DNA from: Rosa chinensis
Lineage: Eukaryota > Streptophyta > Magnoliopsida > Rosales > Rosaceae
Direction of reading: 5' to 3'
DNA length: 64,000 bases
NCBI RefSeq assembly: GCF_002994745.2
Contig: NW_020126838.1
Coordinates: forward strand, 1 to 64,000
The translations under genes and the position numbers were made by a program. Of the stretch, positions 47,921 through 59,774 are shown in pieces (positions within the stretch are counted from its first letter, which is position 1; each line of letters starts with the position of its first letter). The notes beneath the pieces are model-generated. The model worked only from the letters and a program-made list of their open reading frames with translations, had not been told where the DNA came from and did not search any database.

Positions 47921-49547
47921 GATGCCCTTTCAACTGTCTAGGATGATTCTATATCTCTGAAATTACGACTAAAAGAGAATCAAAAAATTGAGATGACTGT
48001 AAAATGGTATTCTTTGGTTAATTGAGATATATGAAAAATGTGTGCCTTGTAGTGGATATGGATTTCGTGACTTTGGTACAGAATATGAGCATGTTAAGAT
48101 GAGTTTTGATTCATATAGACCCATGTGAGATAATTGAGCCCATGTCCCTTTTTATTGGAGTGATAATTGAAAATATATTCTTATTTTCTTGGCGATGTTT
48201 TGATAATCTCATTATTCTTTCATTTGATTGACTACTTGCCATAGATTAAGTTTGATGGACTAGAGAATGCTAGAATTCACTCTTGTGCTTGTTGAGACGT
48301 TATATCAATACATGGCCCTGATTCTGGAAAGGATAGAGGCAACCTAGGAACTACCACCATTGCCATATAAACCTGTGTCCCTATTTGTGCCCGTCGTGGG
48401 ACTCCCCTAGATAAACCCCTTTTAGCCTACGTTAAGCCTTTTCTTTCATCACCCTTAAAAATCTTTAACCTAAAACTTAGTATAGCTATAACCCTACCCT
48501 TTGTTCTAAGAACTTAGTGGAGCTAAACTGAGACTTTACTTGAAGATTTTTGGCGTCCATAATGAAGAATAAGAAGAGGTGAAAGCTCAAGTGTGGGGGT
48601 AGACTTGTCCATAAGAGAAAAATGTATGAAAAAGCCGAGAAAAAGAAAGTGAAAAAGAAAAAGTGTACGGCTAGAAAACAAAAAGAAAGAAAAAGATGAA
48701 ATATCTATGGATTTTAGTCCCCCATACTTGGTGAGTTTGGAGTTTACTTTGATTTGAAGGCCCATTACAGAAAAATTTGGCCTTTGTCCAACTCATTAGT
48801 AACCAAAGGAAGTTTAGAGTGAAGTTTGGGCCCAACATGAAGACATTAGGCCCCTTTATAACGCCCCCATGGGAAAGTGACGTTTTTGCATACTTGGTGA
48901 ATTTCTAAGAGTCTCTCTACATTTGCATGAGCTCCGCTAGGTTTTTAGGACACTTTGTTAAATTCCTTACCCTTCGTTTCTTTAAACCTTGAGCCATGGC
49001 CCCATTACAACCCTTAATAAGACCTTCTTGATCCTTAAGATGGGACAGCCCTTGATGTGGAGATGAGTTACAAGAGTTGAACCTATGGCTTGGGTCCATC
49101 TGTGCAAGTAGTTGATGTCCTTCATGAGATCTTTAAAAGAAATTTATACATGTGCTTTCGTTTCTTGCAATATGTGATACACTTGCTATCTTTCACATAT
49201 ACTTGAGTGTATAAGCTTTTAAGCATTGCCATAATCTGAGAGAAGAAAGAGTGGATATACTTTGTGAGGATTTGAATCATACTTGTTTGAAACATGCTTA
49301 ACAGAAACCATCACCATTGTTCCAACCAAGTCCTACTTGTGTATATGTAACTTATGTGTTTTAATTAACTCTCGAATGCCTAAACATTGATTCTTGGTGA
49401 AGTGCTAATCTTGGTGTTATGAAAGTAAGAGATTGCTGAGACAAAAAGTTAAAGGGCAATAGAGTCTGTTATGTGTCAAGTCTTTAAATTTTCGTTGAGT
49501 CGTAGTCGTGTCTGTGTTGTGATTTTGCTAAGGGACTAGCAAAAGCT
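47921..49547 (+). other. 3' noncoding region of D, right part
   Basis: It continues from 40529 after the N2 target duplication. It contains the middle PPT-like tract (48589-48601) and the PPT-side hairpin (49523-49544). No env-like gene. Confidence 0.8.
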
Positions 49548-49562
49548 AAGTGTGGGGGAATT
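49548..49562 (+). promoter_or_regulatory. Polypurine tract of D
   Basis: AAGTGTGGGGGAATT adjoining the 3' LTR. Confidence 0.88.
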
Positions 49563-51748
49563 TGATAGGAGCATTTTAATGCGACGTTTTAACTGCATTT
49601 CCCTACATTTTTCTGCGCCATTTCCTTGAAAAATCCCTGTTTGGGAAAGTTTCCATTCTTTGATTGGGAAAGTTCCTTATTGTAGAAAGTTTCCATTTTT
49701 GTCTTCATTTCTCATTTCTCATTTCTCATTTCTAGAAAGTTTCTATTTTTCATTTTTAGTAAGTTTCTATTTTTCATTTTTAGAAACTTTCCATTTCTCA
49801 ATTTTAGAAAGTTTCTATTTTTCAAATTAGGTAAGTTTCCATTTTTCATATTAGTTTCTATTTTCAGGACCTCCGAGCTAAAAAGTGGAAATGAATGCAC
49901 GAATGGAAAGAGGAGCTTGCGAACATCAAGACGAACGAATATGAGAAGAATTGGGCCACACATTTGAGCAGAAATGAAGAAACAAGCTTTCCTAATCCAA
50001 CTAGGAAACCCTGCGAAATGGAGGAAGGCTTTCCGAGCAAGTTTCCAACGCAACCATGAAAAAGAAATGGAAAAATAATGAGTTTTGCGTTGGAAGATGA
50101 GAAGACTTGAAGTTGAAGCAACGAGGCCCAAGAACTCTATGGATTTTCGGCAAAATGGATCAAGGCCCATCAAAAGCCCATGGAATTAGGGTTTGTGACG
50201 CATGGAGGAAACCCTAGGGTTGCATTGCCGTGAAAATCAAAAGGAGGAGGCAAAAGTGGCGTGAAAAATCAAGGGAAGAATCAAAGATTACGCAAGAGAT
50301 TTTCTAGGGTGGAGTTTAAGGAAAGAAATCAAGAAAGAGACCAAATTGCGTCTAGGTTCATTCCTAGAAACCCTAAGCATGTTTTGGCCGAAATATCAAG
50401 AAGAAAATCAGAAAATATTCAAGGAATTTCGGCAAGAATATATTAGGGTATCTCCTTGGAGTTTTATGATTGGTTGGATGACACACTAGGGCTTACTTGG
50501 CAATTTCTCATTGGTGGAAGGCATGTGGAATTATTAATTTAATTCCTTGGTAAATAAATCAGAAAACTCACGGCTTGGAAGCCAAGACATGCCGTTCCCT
50601 ATATATACACGCACCCTAGACGTTCCAACGACCACTTTACAATTCAGAAAATTCTCTCTACGCGCGGAAGCTCTCTCCATTCTCTAGTGCAACTTTTGGC
50701 GTTTTCAAGCAAGGAAGGAAGAAGCAAGCTTAGGCCGTGAGCATCATCATCCATTCCACCTTGAAGCCGTGTACTTTGAAGCTTGCTTTCGAGTTTCATT
50801 AGTTCATCATTCGAGTTATTCATCCATCTCTCCATTCACGGTGTAATTCAACCTTCTTTCTTGTAATCACTTTTGATTCTCCTTGTTTGATTTCGTTGGA
50901 TGTTGTTCTAGTTAACGTTTATGTTTGAACAAGGTTTATATTCTGAAAATTTATGATTGATTAAGGATTTTCGATTTCTATGTTGTGATTCCAAAGTTGC
51001 TTATGTGTGATTGTTCGATTGAGTTTGCTTTATAGATAACTTTTGTATTTTAATCTTATGTGGTTCGAAACACTTAGGGTTTTGATATGAATGGTGCTAG
51101 ATTTAAGAACATGAAATTGACTTTTCGTTTTGTGTAAACTTGAATCAAAGTAGTAAAGGTTTTGGACAAAAATCGAATTCAATTGAAGAGGATTGCAATT
51201 AGGTGAACTTATTCATACTAAGTTGTACACTTAAGTTGATAGCCTTTCCTTGAACTTCTTGCGTTGAACATGTATGATTGACTAGCTTTCTAGGGTTTGA
51301 TTACATGTTTGATAGGATTAATCTATGTGCTTTCATTTAGATTAATTAGCATTGAAAAGTAAAATATGGGAAATCGTTTGCTTTCGAATGTTTCACATGA
51401 TCAACTCCTTTCACATGACTTGGAAGAACAATGTAGGTTTGTATTCGAATTTAATCATGAAATCGGTTTTAATCTTTGTTTCTTACATATCATTCTTGTA
51501 TTTATGTTTTTGTTCATACTTAATTTTAATTCTTGTTTTTAATTTTCGAAAACCAAACCCTAAAACCCCTTTTGAATTCGTAAATAATATGTATATGTGT
51601 GAATACTATACTTTGTTTTATTTTAATTGTTTAAATTGTCTTACATTGACAGGTGTACCCTCAATCCCCGGAATAGAACGATCCCTACTTGCTTATACTA
51701 CTAATGATATTTCTAGGGTTAAATTATATGCTTGCTCAAAGCGCATCA
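49563..51748 (+). repeat. 3' LTR of element D
   Basis: 2186 bp. Differences from the 5' LTR seen by eye: ACAG/ACGG near 50572, CACT/CACG near 50610, AATC/AATT near 51118, and one extra T near 51507. TATA box at 50600-50607. Confidence 0.94.
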
Positions 51749-51753
51749 ATCAT

Positions 51754-54700
51754 TGGTGACACCAGGTTTGAAAATGTGATGTTAGACTTAGGGGCATCCA
51801 TAAATGTTATGCCTTATCATTTGTATGTGTCCCTAGGTCTAGGCCCTCTTAAGAGGGATAATGTTGTTATTCAACTTGCTGATAGGTCTAACAAATACCC
51901 TCAAGGGTATGTTGAGGATGTTCTTGTGCAGGTAAACCATCTGATATTCCCTGCGGATTTCTACGTATTGGACATGGAGGAATCACCCCTAAATACCACT
52001 CCATTACTTTTAGGGCGTCCCTTTATGAGGACTGCAAGAACTAAAATCGACGTGTACAAAGGGACTCTCACCATGGAGTTTGATGGTGATGTTATACGCT
52101 TCAACATTCTTGAAGCCATGAGGTACCCTGTTTCTGATTTGAAACCTTGCTTTGCTATTGATGTAGTTGATTCACTCGCGCAGGTTTTCTCTGAAGCAAT
52201 GGTTGAGGATGAATTGGCTCTGATCCTAGAGGACGGGGTCGGATATGATGCAAATGGGGAACCTATCCCCAAGGTTGAGTGGGACGTTGAGGAGCCTAGA
52301 GTGATCAAGACTGTGGCCTCACTGGAGGCTCAGCCTATAAAGAGGTCAATTTCCTATTTGTCAATTCCGGTTTCTACTAATAAAATGCAACCCTCTATTG
52401 TTCAGGCACCCAAGTTGGAATTGAAGGCACTCCCTGAGCATTTGAAGTACACGTACCTAGGAGAAAAGGAGACCCTCCCAGTGATCATATCATCAACGCT
52501 GGAGGTAGAGCAAGAAAGAAAGTTGGTGGACGTGTTGAAGAAGCACAAGACTGCCATTGGTTGGACTCTAGCAGATATCAAGGGGATCAGCCCAACCACG
52601 TGTGTCCACCGGATCCTGTTAGAAGATGGCGCCAAGCCCACAAGAGAAGCCCAAAGACGTCTACATCCGCCCATGATGAAGGTGGTCCAAGACGAGGTGA
52701 TCAAGTTGCTAGATTGTGGGGTGATCTACCCCATTTCTAATAGTAAGTGGGTCTCTCCAGTGCAAGTGGTGCCCAAGAAGTCTGGGGTGACAGTGGTGAA
52801 GAACGAGGATAATGAGCTAGTGCCCCAGAGATTAGTCACTGGTCATAGGGTATGTATCGACTACCGGAAGCTGAATGCCACAACGAGGAAGGATCATATG
52901 CCCTTGCCTTTTATTGACCAGATGTTGGAGCGTTTAGCGGGCCATTCCTACTATTGCTTCTTGGACAGATATAGTGGGTACAACCAGATCTGCATAGCCC
53001 ACGAGGATCAGGAGAAGACGACCTTCACATGCCCCTTTGGGACCTTTGCTTATAGGCGCATGCCCTTCGGCTTATGCAATGCACCAGGTACTTTCCAAAG
53101 ATGTATGCTTTCCATTTTCTCAGAATACATTGAAAATATTATTGAAGTCTTTATGGACGACTTTAGTGTCTTTGGTAAAGATTTTGATACTTGTTTAGAG
53201 AATCTAGGATTGATACTTGAGAGGTGTGTAGAAACTAACCTTGTGCTGAATTGGGAGAAGTGTCACTTCATGGTGACACAAGGAATAGTGTTAGGACACA
53301 TAATATCTGATAGGGGCATTGAGGTAGATAAGGCTAAGGTTGATCTTGTACGTCACTTACCCTCCCCCACAACTGTGAGGGAGGTACGCTCTTTTCTTGG
53401 CCATGCAGGATTTTACAGGCGGTTCATCAAAGACTTCTCCAAGGTGGCGAGACCTATGTGTGCCCTATTGCAAAAGGACGTGCCCTTTGTGTTCAATGAG
53501 GATTGCAAGAAGGCTTTTGAAAAGCTCAAGGAGTTGTTGACCACGGCCCCCATCATATGCCCTCCGGATTGGAGTCTACCCTTCGAGCTTATGTGTGATG
53601 CATCGGACTATGCTGTTGGAGCTGTGTTGGGCCAGAGGAAGGATAAGAAGCCCTATGCTATTTACTATGCTTCTCGGACCCTCAACGACGCCCAGCTCAA
53701 CTACTCCACCACTGAAAAAGAACTCTTAGCTATAGTCTTTGCTTTAGATAAGTTTCGTTCTTATTTATTGCACTCTAAAGTAATTGTTTACTCTGACCAT
53801 GCAGCCTTGAGATATCTGATGATCAAGAAGGAGGCCAAGCCCAGATTGATTCGATGGATCCTGTTGCTTCAGGAATTTGACCTAGAGATCAAGGACAAGA
53901 AGGGCAGCGAGAATGTGGTGGCGGACCATTTGAGCAGGATAATACATGAGGAGGACGTCCAGCCCCTACAGGAAACTTTCCCAGATGAGCAGCTCTTTGG
54001 GATAGAGGTTAGTGTGCCCTGGTATGCGGATATAGTTAACTATTTAGTCACTAGGACATTTCCTGACACACTTTCCAAAGCTAGTAAGGATAAATTGAAG
54101 AAAATGGCTAGGCACTTTATTTGGGATGAGCCCTATTTATGGAAACATTGTAGTGACCAAGTCATTAGGAGATGTGTCCCAGAGTCTGAGCATAGGTCAA
54201 TTCTGTCATTTTGCCATAGTGAGGCTTGTGGAGGCCACTTTGGGCCTCGTAGAACAGCCTTGAAGGTCTTAGATTGTGGATTTTATTGGCCCACTATTTT
54301 CAAGGATGCAAACTTGTTTTGTATTTCTTGTGATAGGTGCCAACGGACTGGTAATCTTGGCCCAAAAGATCAAATGCCCATGAGCCCAATAATAAATGTA
54401 GAAATTTTTGATGTTTGGGGCATTGACTTTATGGGCCCATTTCCCTCGTCTAATGGTTGTTTATATATACTATTGGCTGTGGACTATGTATCAAAGTGGG
54501 TGGAAGTAAACGCCATCAGGACTAACGATTCAAAAGTGGTTGCAGGTTTCTTGAAAACTAACATATTTTCCAGGTTTGGAGTGCCACGTGTGCTAATCAG
54601 TGATGGAGGTTCTCACTTTTGCAACCGTACAATCGAGGCTTTGCTGAAGAAGTATGGGGTAACCCATAAGGTGTCCACGCCCTACCACCCTCAGACCAGT

Positions 54701-55315
54701 GGCCAAGCAGAGGTATCCAACAGGGAGATCAAGAGGATACTCGAGAAGACAGTGGGCCCGACAAGGAAGGATTGGAGCCAGAGATTGGATGATGCGTTGT
54801 GGGCCTACAGAACGGCCTACAAGACGCCTATTGGGATGTCTCCCTTTGGGTTGGCCTACGGAAAGGCATGCCACCTTCCAGTGGAGCTAGAGCACAAGGC
54901 TTGGTGGGCTGTCCAGAAGTTCAACATGGATTATGATGAAGCGGGCCTACATAGGAAGCTACAGCTAAATGAGCTTGAGGAGATAAGGAATGAGGCCTAC
55001 GATGCTTCATGGATCTACAAGGAGAAGACAAAGGCCTACCATGACAAAATGATTCGCGGAAAAAGCTTCCAAGTGGGCCAGAAAGTTCTGTTATTCCATT
55101 CCAGACTTAAGCTATTCCCAGGTAAACTTCGTTCTCGTTGGGTTGGCCCATTTATAGTTACAAATGTGTTTGCTCATGGTGCTGTAGAGATCAAGAGTGA
55201 GAAGACGGGGAAGGAGTTCAAGGTAAATGGGCATCGTCTCAAGCCCTACTATGAGTCCTTGGTGGGGCACACATTGGAAGAGATACCCCTCCAGGAGGCA
55301 CCCCATGACGTGTGA
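51754..55315 (+). pseudogene. pol: Pol of element C, right part (protease to integrase)
   Basis: The frame continues exactly from 30788 and is open to TGA at 55313-55315. It covers protease (LDLGAS, from 51779), RT (FMDD at 53150-53161), RNase H (MCDAS, about 53592), integrase zinc finger, DDE core (GIDFMGP, about 54421) and GPF. In RT the motif LDGYSGY of B and D reads LDRYSGY here; the catalytic Asp is kept. Upstream sequence from 51689 that appears open belongs to the D LTR and is not part of the gene. Confidence 0.9.
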
Positions 55316-57150
55316 ACAAGGAGAAGAGTCCAGGCTGAAGGACTATAAATATTAAGCGCTGCATGGGAGGCAACCCATTTCAACCGAAGCTGTGAAGGAG
55401 CCATCAACGAGAGTTTGACATTTCTATCCCTTCACTTGCTTAGGTTGAATTGTACTTGTGTCTTTGTTTGTTTGTTTGTTTGTTTTACCCTTCTCTTATT
55501 TTCGTAGCCCCCCATATTTAGGGTCTATATACCATATTTTTTTTGCCTACATTGAGGACAATGTAGATTCTAAGTGTGGGGTGGGTTTACACCTTTATTT
55601 TCAGAATTTTTTCAGTTTAAAAAAAAAAAAATTTAAAAAAATGTTGGTTTTAGAGTCTTTTTGTTTGTTTGAGTCTTAGGATGCTCCTAACGTCTAGGAT
55701 GAACATGTCTCTGAATTCATGGCTGAAGGTTTTCACAATCGAAATAGGACTTAATTGAATTCTGTGGTTAATCGACGTTGTGATGCTTGTATGAAGATTT
55801 GAGATAGGATTGTAACTTGGTTCATTAAGCATGCTAGGATTAAGTCTGATTCATTTGACCCTAAGTGAGCTGTTGAGCTAAAATACTTTCTTTTCGAGTG
55901 CTTATTGATAAATTCATAATTTCATGGCTGTATTTGCAAAACCTCATCATTCTTTGAAAATCCAATGATCATGTGCCATAGATTTTAATGGACTAGAGAG
56001 TACTAGAACTCGACTGTTGTGACTGTCAAAACTTGTATGCCATAATATGCACTGATCCTGGATAGGATAGAAGGCATTAGGGTAACCACCATAGCCAAAC
56101 AAGCATGTGTCCCCAATTGTGCCCGTCGTGGGACTTCTTAGAATGAACCCCTTTGAGCCTACGTTGAAAACCTTTGTTTCATCACCCTCACTACCCTACC
56201 ATGAGCTTAGTACAGGATATCTCTACCCTTGTCTTAGGGACTTAGTAGAGCATGACATAGTGTGTAGGGGTGACGATGAACGACAAGTGTGGGGAGGGGA
56301 AAAACCAAGAAAAAGAAAGAAGATGGCCGTGAAAAATGAATGAAAGAAAATGAAAAAAAAAAATGAAAAAAAGAAAGAAAGAAAAGCGGCAAAAGAGAAG
56401 AAAAATTGAAAAGAAAACTCTTGGGAAATTGTTGAAGTGTGGTTTTGGACTTTCAAATTTGTAGAAGGCTCAAAGTTGAAAATTATGTCTTTGTCCATTC
56501 CCATGTTGGTTAGAGTGAAGGTTTGGTCCAAAACAATGATGACATAAGGTGGTCCATATATGCTCTGCTAGGTCCTTAGGATTTTTGTATCCGTAATCTT
56601 CATTTCGAAAACCCTAGCTTAGCCCCATTACAACCTGTTTTAAATGCTGACTTGATCCTTGAGATGGGCAGTCTTTGGTTAGTGGAGTCAGTTATGCAGT
56701 CGAGCTTATGGTTTAGGTCCATTTGTGCACTTAGTCATTTCATGAGGTCTTTAAAAATTCTTTACAAAATGCGTTTATTGATGAAATATGCAAGCTGTTT
56801 GTTGCCTTACAATTTATTCTCTTGCATATACTTGAGTGTGAAGCTTTTAAGCATAGCCATTTCTGAGAGAAAAATCGAGAGTATGCCTTGTGAGTTTGGA
56901 TTGGACTTGTTCGAAACATGCTATCATTCACTGTATAACTTAAGTTCTCCATATCTTGCTTAGTCATATGAATGTCACATGTTTATTAACCATGGAATTA
57001 TCTATGCGATTTTGATTAAGTGTTTAACATGAAAGCCATGAGTTTGGAGTCTCTGAGACAACAGTTAGGGGAAGTAGAGTCATTTACTTATTTTTGTCTA
57101 GTCTTTGTTCTGTTTTGTATTTTTGTTTTGCTAAGGGACTAGCAAAAGCT
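55316..57150 (+). other. 3' noncoding region of C
   Basis: 1.8 kb diverged from B and D but with the same blocks in the same order: post-pol hairpin (55363-55378, ATGGG/CCCAT), PPT-like tracts (55572-55585, 56285-56300), the GTGCCCGTCGTGGGAC block near 56120, and the PPT-side hairpin (57126-57147). It lacks the extra structured module seen here in B and D. No env-like gene. Confidence 0.8.
55363..55378 (+). other. Post-pol hairpin (C)
   Basis: ATGGG/CCCAT arms, loop AGGCAA. Confidence 0.65.
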
Positions 57151-57164
57151 AAGTGTGGGGTAGT
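57151..57164 (+). promoter_or_regulatory. Polypurine tract of C
   Basis: AAGTGTGGGGTAGT before the LTR start TGATAAGAGC. It is less purine-pure than the others. Confidence 0.75.
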
Positions 57165-58981
57165 TGATAAGAGCAAAAAGTGTGACGATGTTATTGAATA
57201 TGTGCCCCATTTTAGCCTTGTTTCTCCATTAAGTTTAGTGTTTTGAGTCATTGAGTCGTTTTTAGAGTCTTGTTGAGTGTTTGGAGTGAAATAAGCGGAA
57301 AAAGTAAAATTCATGAAAGATCCTAGCTGGATCAGGATTCCTCACTGTCGACTATTTTTGCGGTCTTTACATTTTATTTTCTCTAGAAAATTCTGATATT
57401 CTCCTGCTTGTTGTAGGAAACCTTGCCTGGTTGAACTCTTGGAAACAGCAATGATGGAGTCATAAAATAAAGCATTAAGATATTTGACCAAGCAATGAAG
57501 AAGGGAAATAAAGGAGAAAGACGTTTTCAGCTGGAGAATAAAGGAGAAAGACGTTTTCCGCTGGAGAATAAAGGAGCAAGACGTTTTTCAGCTGGGGAAT
57601 AAAGGAGAAAGATGTTTCAACTGGAAAATAAATAAGAGAAAGACGTTTCAGCTTGTTAAAAGACCCCATTATGAGAGGAATTAAGGCCATAAAGGTGACG
57701 TTTCTGTTGGAAAATTAAAATGCAATCCCATCCGTCCGATGATGAAGGGTATGATCGACAAAAGCCAAACAATGCTCCCCTATAAATAGGCAACATCCAG
57801 AACATAATTTGCATCACTTCCCAGCCAAGATCACTTCCCAGCTAAGATAATTCATTGCCTATCACTTCCCAGCCAAGATCACTTCCCAGCCAAGATAATT
57901 CATTGCCTATCACTTCCCAGCCAAGATCATTCCAAGACTACCCAATTCACTCCTCAAACCTCCATATCTTACAAGACCGTGACCACCATCCATCCATCAA
58001 TCTACAAAGCTCTAAGGCGCTGAGTCAAGGACGCTCCACCACCATTGAAGAGACAAGTTCATCACCTTGTTGCTAAGCCGCTGAGGAAAGCTTCAAAGTG
58101 TAACTATGACTCTACTTATAATTTTTGTTTCGGTTTTGTGTGTTTCAATTTGCGAGTTGTGTAATTGGAGACATGGAATTTTCAGAATATTTTTATTAAT
58201 ATTTTTGAGATTTCAGTTTATTATTGAGTTAATTTCGAGAATTCTTTTATGATGCATGTTACAATCTTGTGCCCTTTTACGTGTTTAGGTAATTTTCAGA
58301 GTTAGGTTAATAAGTTTGCATGCTAGAATAATGGTGAGAGTTCTTGTGTGTTTTCTTAATTTGCCAAGAGTAATTGTTATTTGTTAAGGCGCTGAGTTAA
58401 ACAAGTAGCAATTAGTTCTAAAAGTGGTAAAAACTATGTTCAATGGTTAAACGATTCTGGAAATTACGTGTTAAATTCTATGTCTAATGGTTAATTTGCA
58501 CGTGTGAGTTGATTCGAGGGTTAGATAATACTACTAGTTAAGAGAATTACGCTGAGTGTTTTCGAAAATTAGTAGTATTAGGCTTGGTAAGGACTTTTCC
58601 GATTCAAGCCTACATTAGAATGAATCAGATAAGTGGATTGATCCGCTGAGGCTTTTCATTTGAGCTCTTATCTAGGCATTTAAGGTGGGCACATTTTTGT
58701 CGCATGTTGAAATGAATTTTCTGTTTTACACTTAGTAATTTCTGAGTGGTATTGGTCTAGGTTAGGGAAGTCGATCATTGTATATAGTTTTATTTGTTTT
58801 GTTTTTATTTTAAGTAGATTAGAAACCAAATTCAAAAACCCCCCATTTTATTCTTTTATTTGTTAATTGACCTTTTTGTGTAGGTGTACCCTACAATCCC
58901 CGGACTGAACGATCCCTGCTTATCCTATACTGACAACTACATTTTGCAGGGTTAAATTGTGAGGCTATTTCAGCCGCATCA
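57165..58981 (+). repeat. 3' LTR of element C
   Basis: 1817 bp, about 5 percent different from 19180-20908 by eye. It differs also by an internal tandem duplication (57814-57928) and in the U3 array (57501-57655). TATA box TATAAATA at 57781-57788. Confidence 0.9.
57814..57928 (+). repeat. Tandem duplication just downstream of the C TATA box
   Basis: About 2.4 copies of a 48-bp unit built from CACTTCCCAGCCAAGAT. The 5' LTR has a single short version. It lies where the 5' end of the transcript is expected. Confidence 0.8.
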
Positions 58982-59367
58982 CCTCCCACGCAGCGCTTGA
59001 ATTTAACGTCTTTCAGCCAGACGGTACCTCCATTAAATAAAGTTAGTGAAATACAAAATAATATAAACAAGTAACTATGCAAAATACAAGTAATTAGCAA
59101 GTAAATTGTACAAAAGACACAAGTTAACACAAGTGAGTAAAAAAAAAAAAAACATGAAAAATATTTACACAAATGTTTTTTTTTTCCCTTAGTGTATCAC
59201 AACATTTTGTTTTGTTATAAATATTGTCGATATCGAATTAAATTCCAAGCGGTAAATCAAGTGGACGTGCGGCCCAAGTATAGTCGCCAAGACACAAAGT
59301 CCCTTTCAAATCCTTTGGGCAACCTTACTGAAATGGCCAGGTGGGGGAGGACGAACACGAGAGGAAA

Positions 59368-59432
59368 AATCCATTTTGGCATGAGCTACTCCCACATAGT
59401 GGTTTAGGCCCATTTGCAAGCACTTCTGGATT
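59368..59432 (-). other. Structured leader module (R3)
   Basis: AATCCA/TGGATT outer stem and CCAC-TAT-GTGG hairpin on the reverse strand. Confidence 0.6.
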
Positions 59433-59750
59433 CAAAAACCGTCATGATCGTTGTCCCCTTCCTAGACACCATTCCACATAGGCTATACTTACTAAGATGA
59501 AAAAGTTCATAAGTGTGAAGACAGTTCAACAAGTGTTAATAAAGGCCGCCCTCAACCTTAAGGGACCTGAACTAGGTTGGTATAAGGGGTTTAGGCCAAT
59601 ATTAACAAAAGAGACTTCACCTATTCCATTCAATTTACAACTTACAATTAAAACTCGTATTCAACAATATAAAAACATCCTAGTTAATTTTAAACTAAGT
59701 TTCACACAATTTATATACAACAATTATAAACAAAAACAAGTGATTTTTCA

Positions 59751-59769
59751 ATCCCCGGCAACGGCGCCA
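59751..59769 (-). promoter_or_regulatory. tRNA-Asp primer binding site of R3
   Basis: Reverse-strand TGGCGCCGTTGCCGGGGAT. Confidence 0.88.
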
Positions 59770-59774
59770 AAAAT

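Larger units (their letters stand above)
30789..51748 (+). mobile_element. Element D: young, structurally complete Athila-like retrotransposon
   Basis: LTRs of 2185 and 2186 bp, PBS, leader, an uninterrupted gag-pol ORF, 3' noncoding region, PPT, and the target duplication ATCAT (30784-30788, 51749-51753). About four substitutions and one T indel separate its LTRs by eye. The span is 20,960 bp, of which N2 plus its duplication is 7386, leaving about 13.6 kb. N2 lies in the noncoding 3' region, so the coding part is untouched. D is the best candidate for an element that could still encode proteins. Confidence 0.94.
19180..58981 (+). mobile_element. Element C: Athila-like retrotransposon split by N1 and D
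   Basis: Forward element bounded by LTRs of one type (19180-20908 and 57165-58981). Without its two nested insertions it is about 12.1 kb. Gag-pol resumes in frame across both insertion sites and shows no stop. The LTRs differ by roughly 5 percent by eye, and the flanks (ATGGA on the left, CCTCC on the right) do not form a target duplication. The two ends may therefore come from different copies. Confidence 0.85.

Noticed and set aside
51689..51753. Apparent N-terminal extension of C pol
   Set aside because: These codons come from the end of the D 3' LTR; the true frame continues from 30788.
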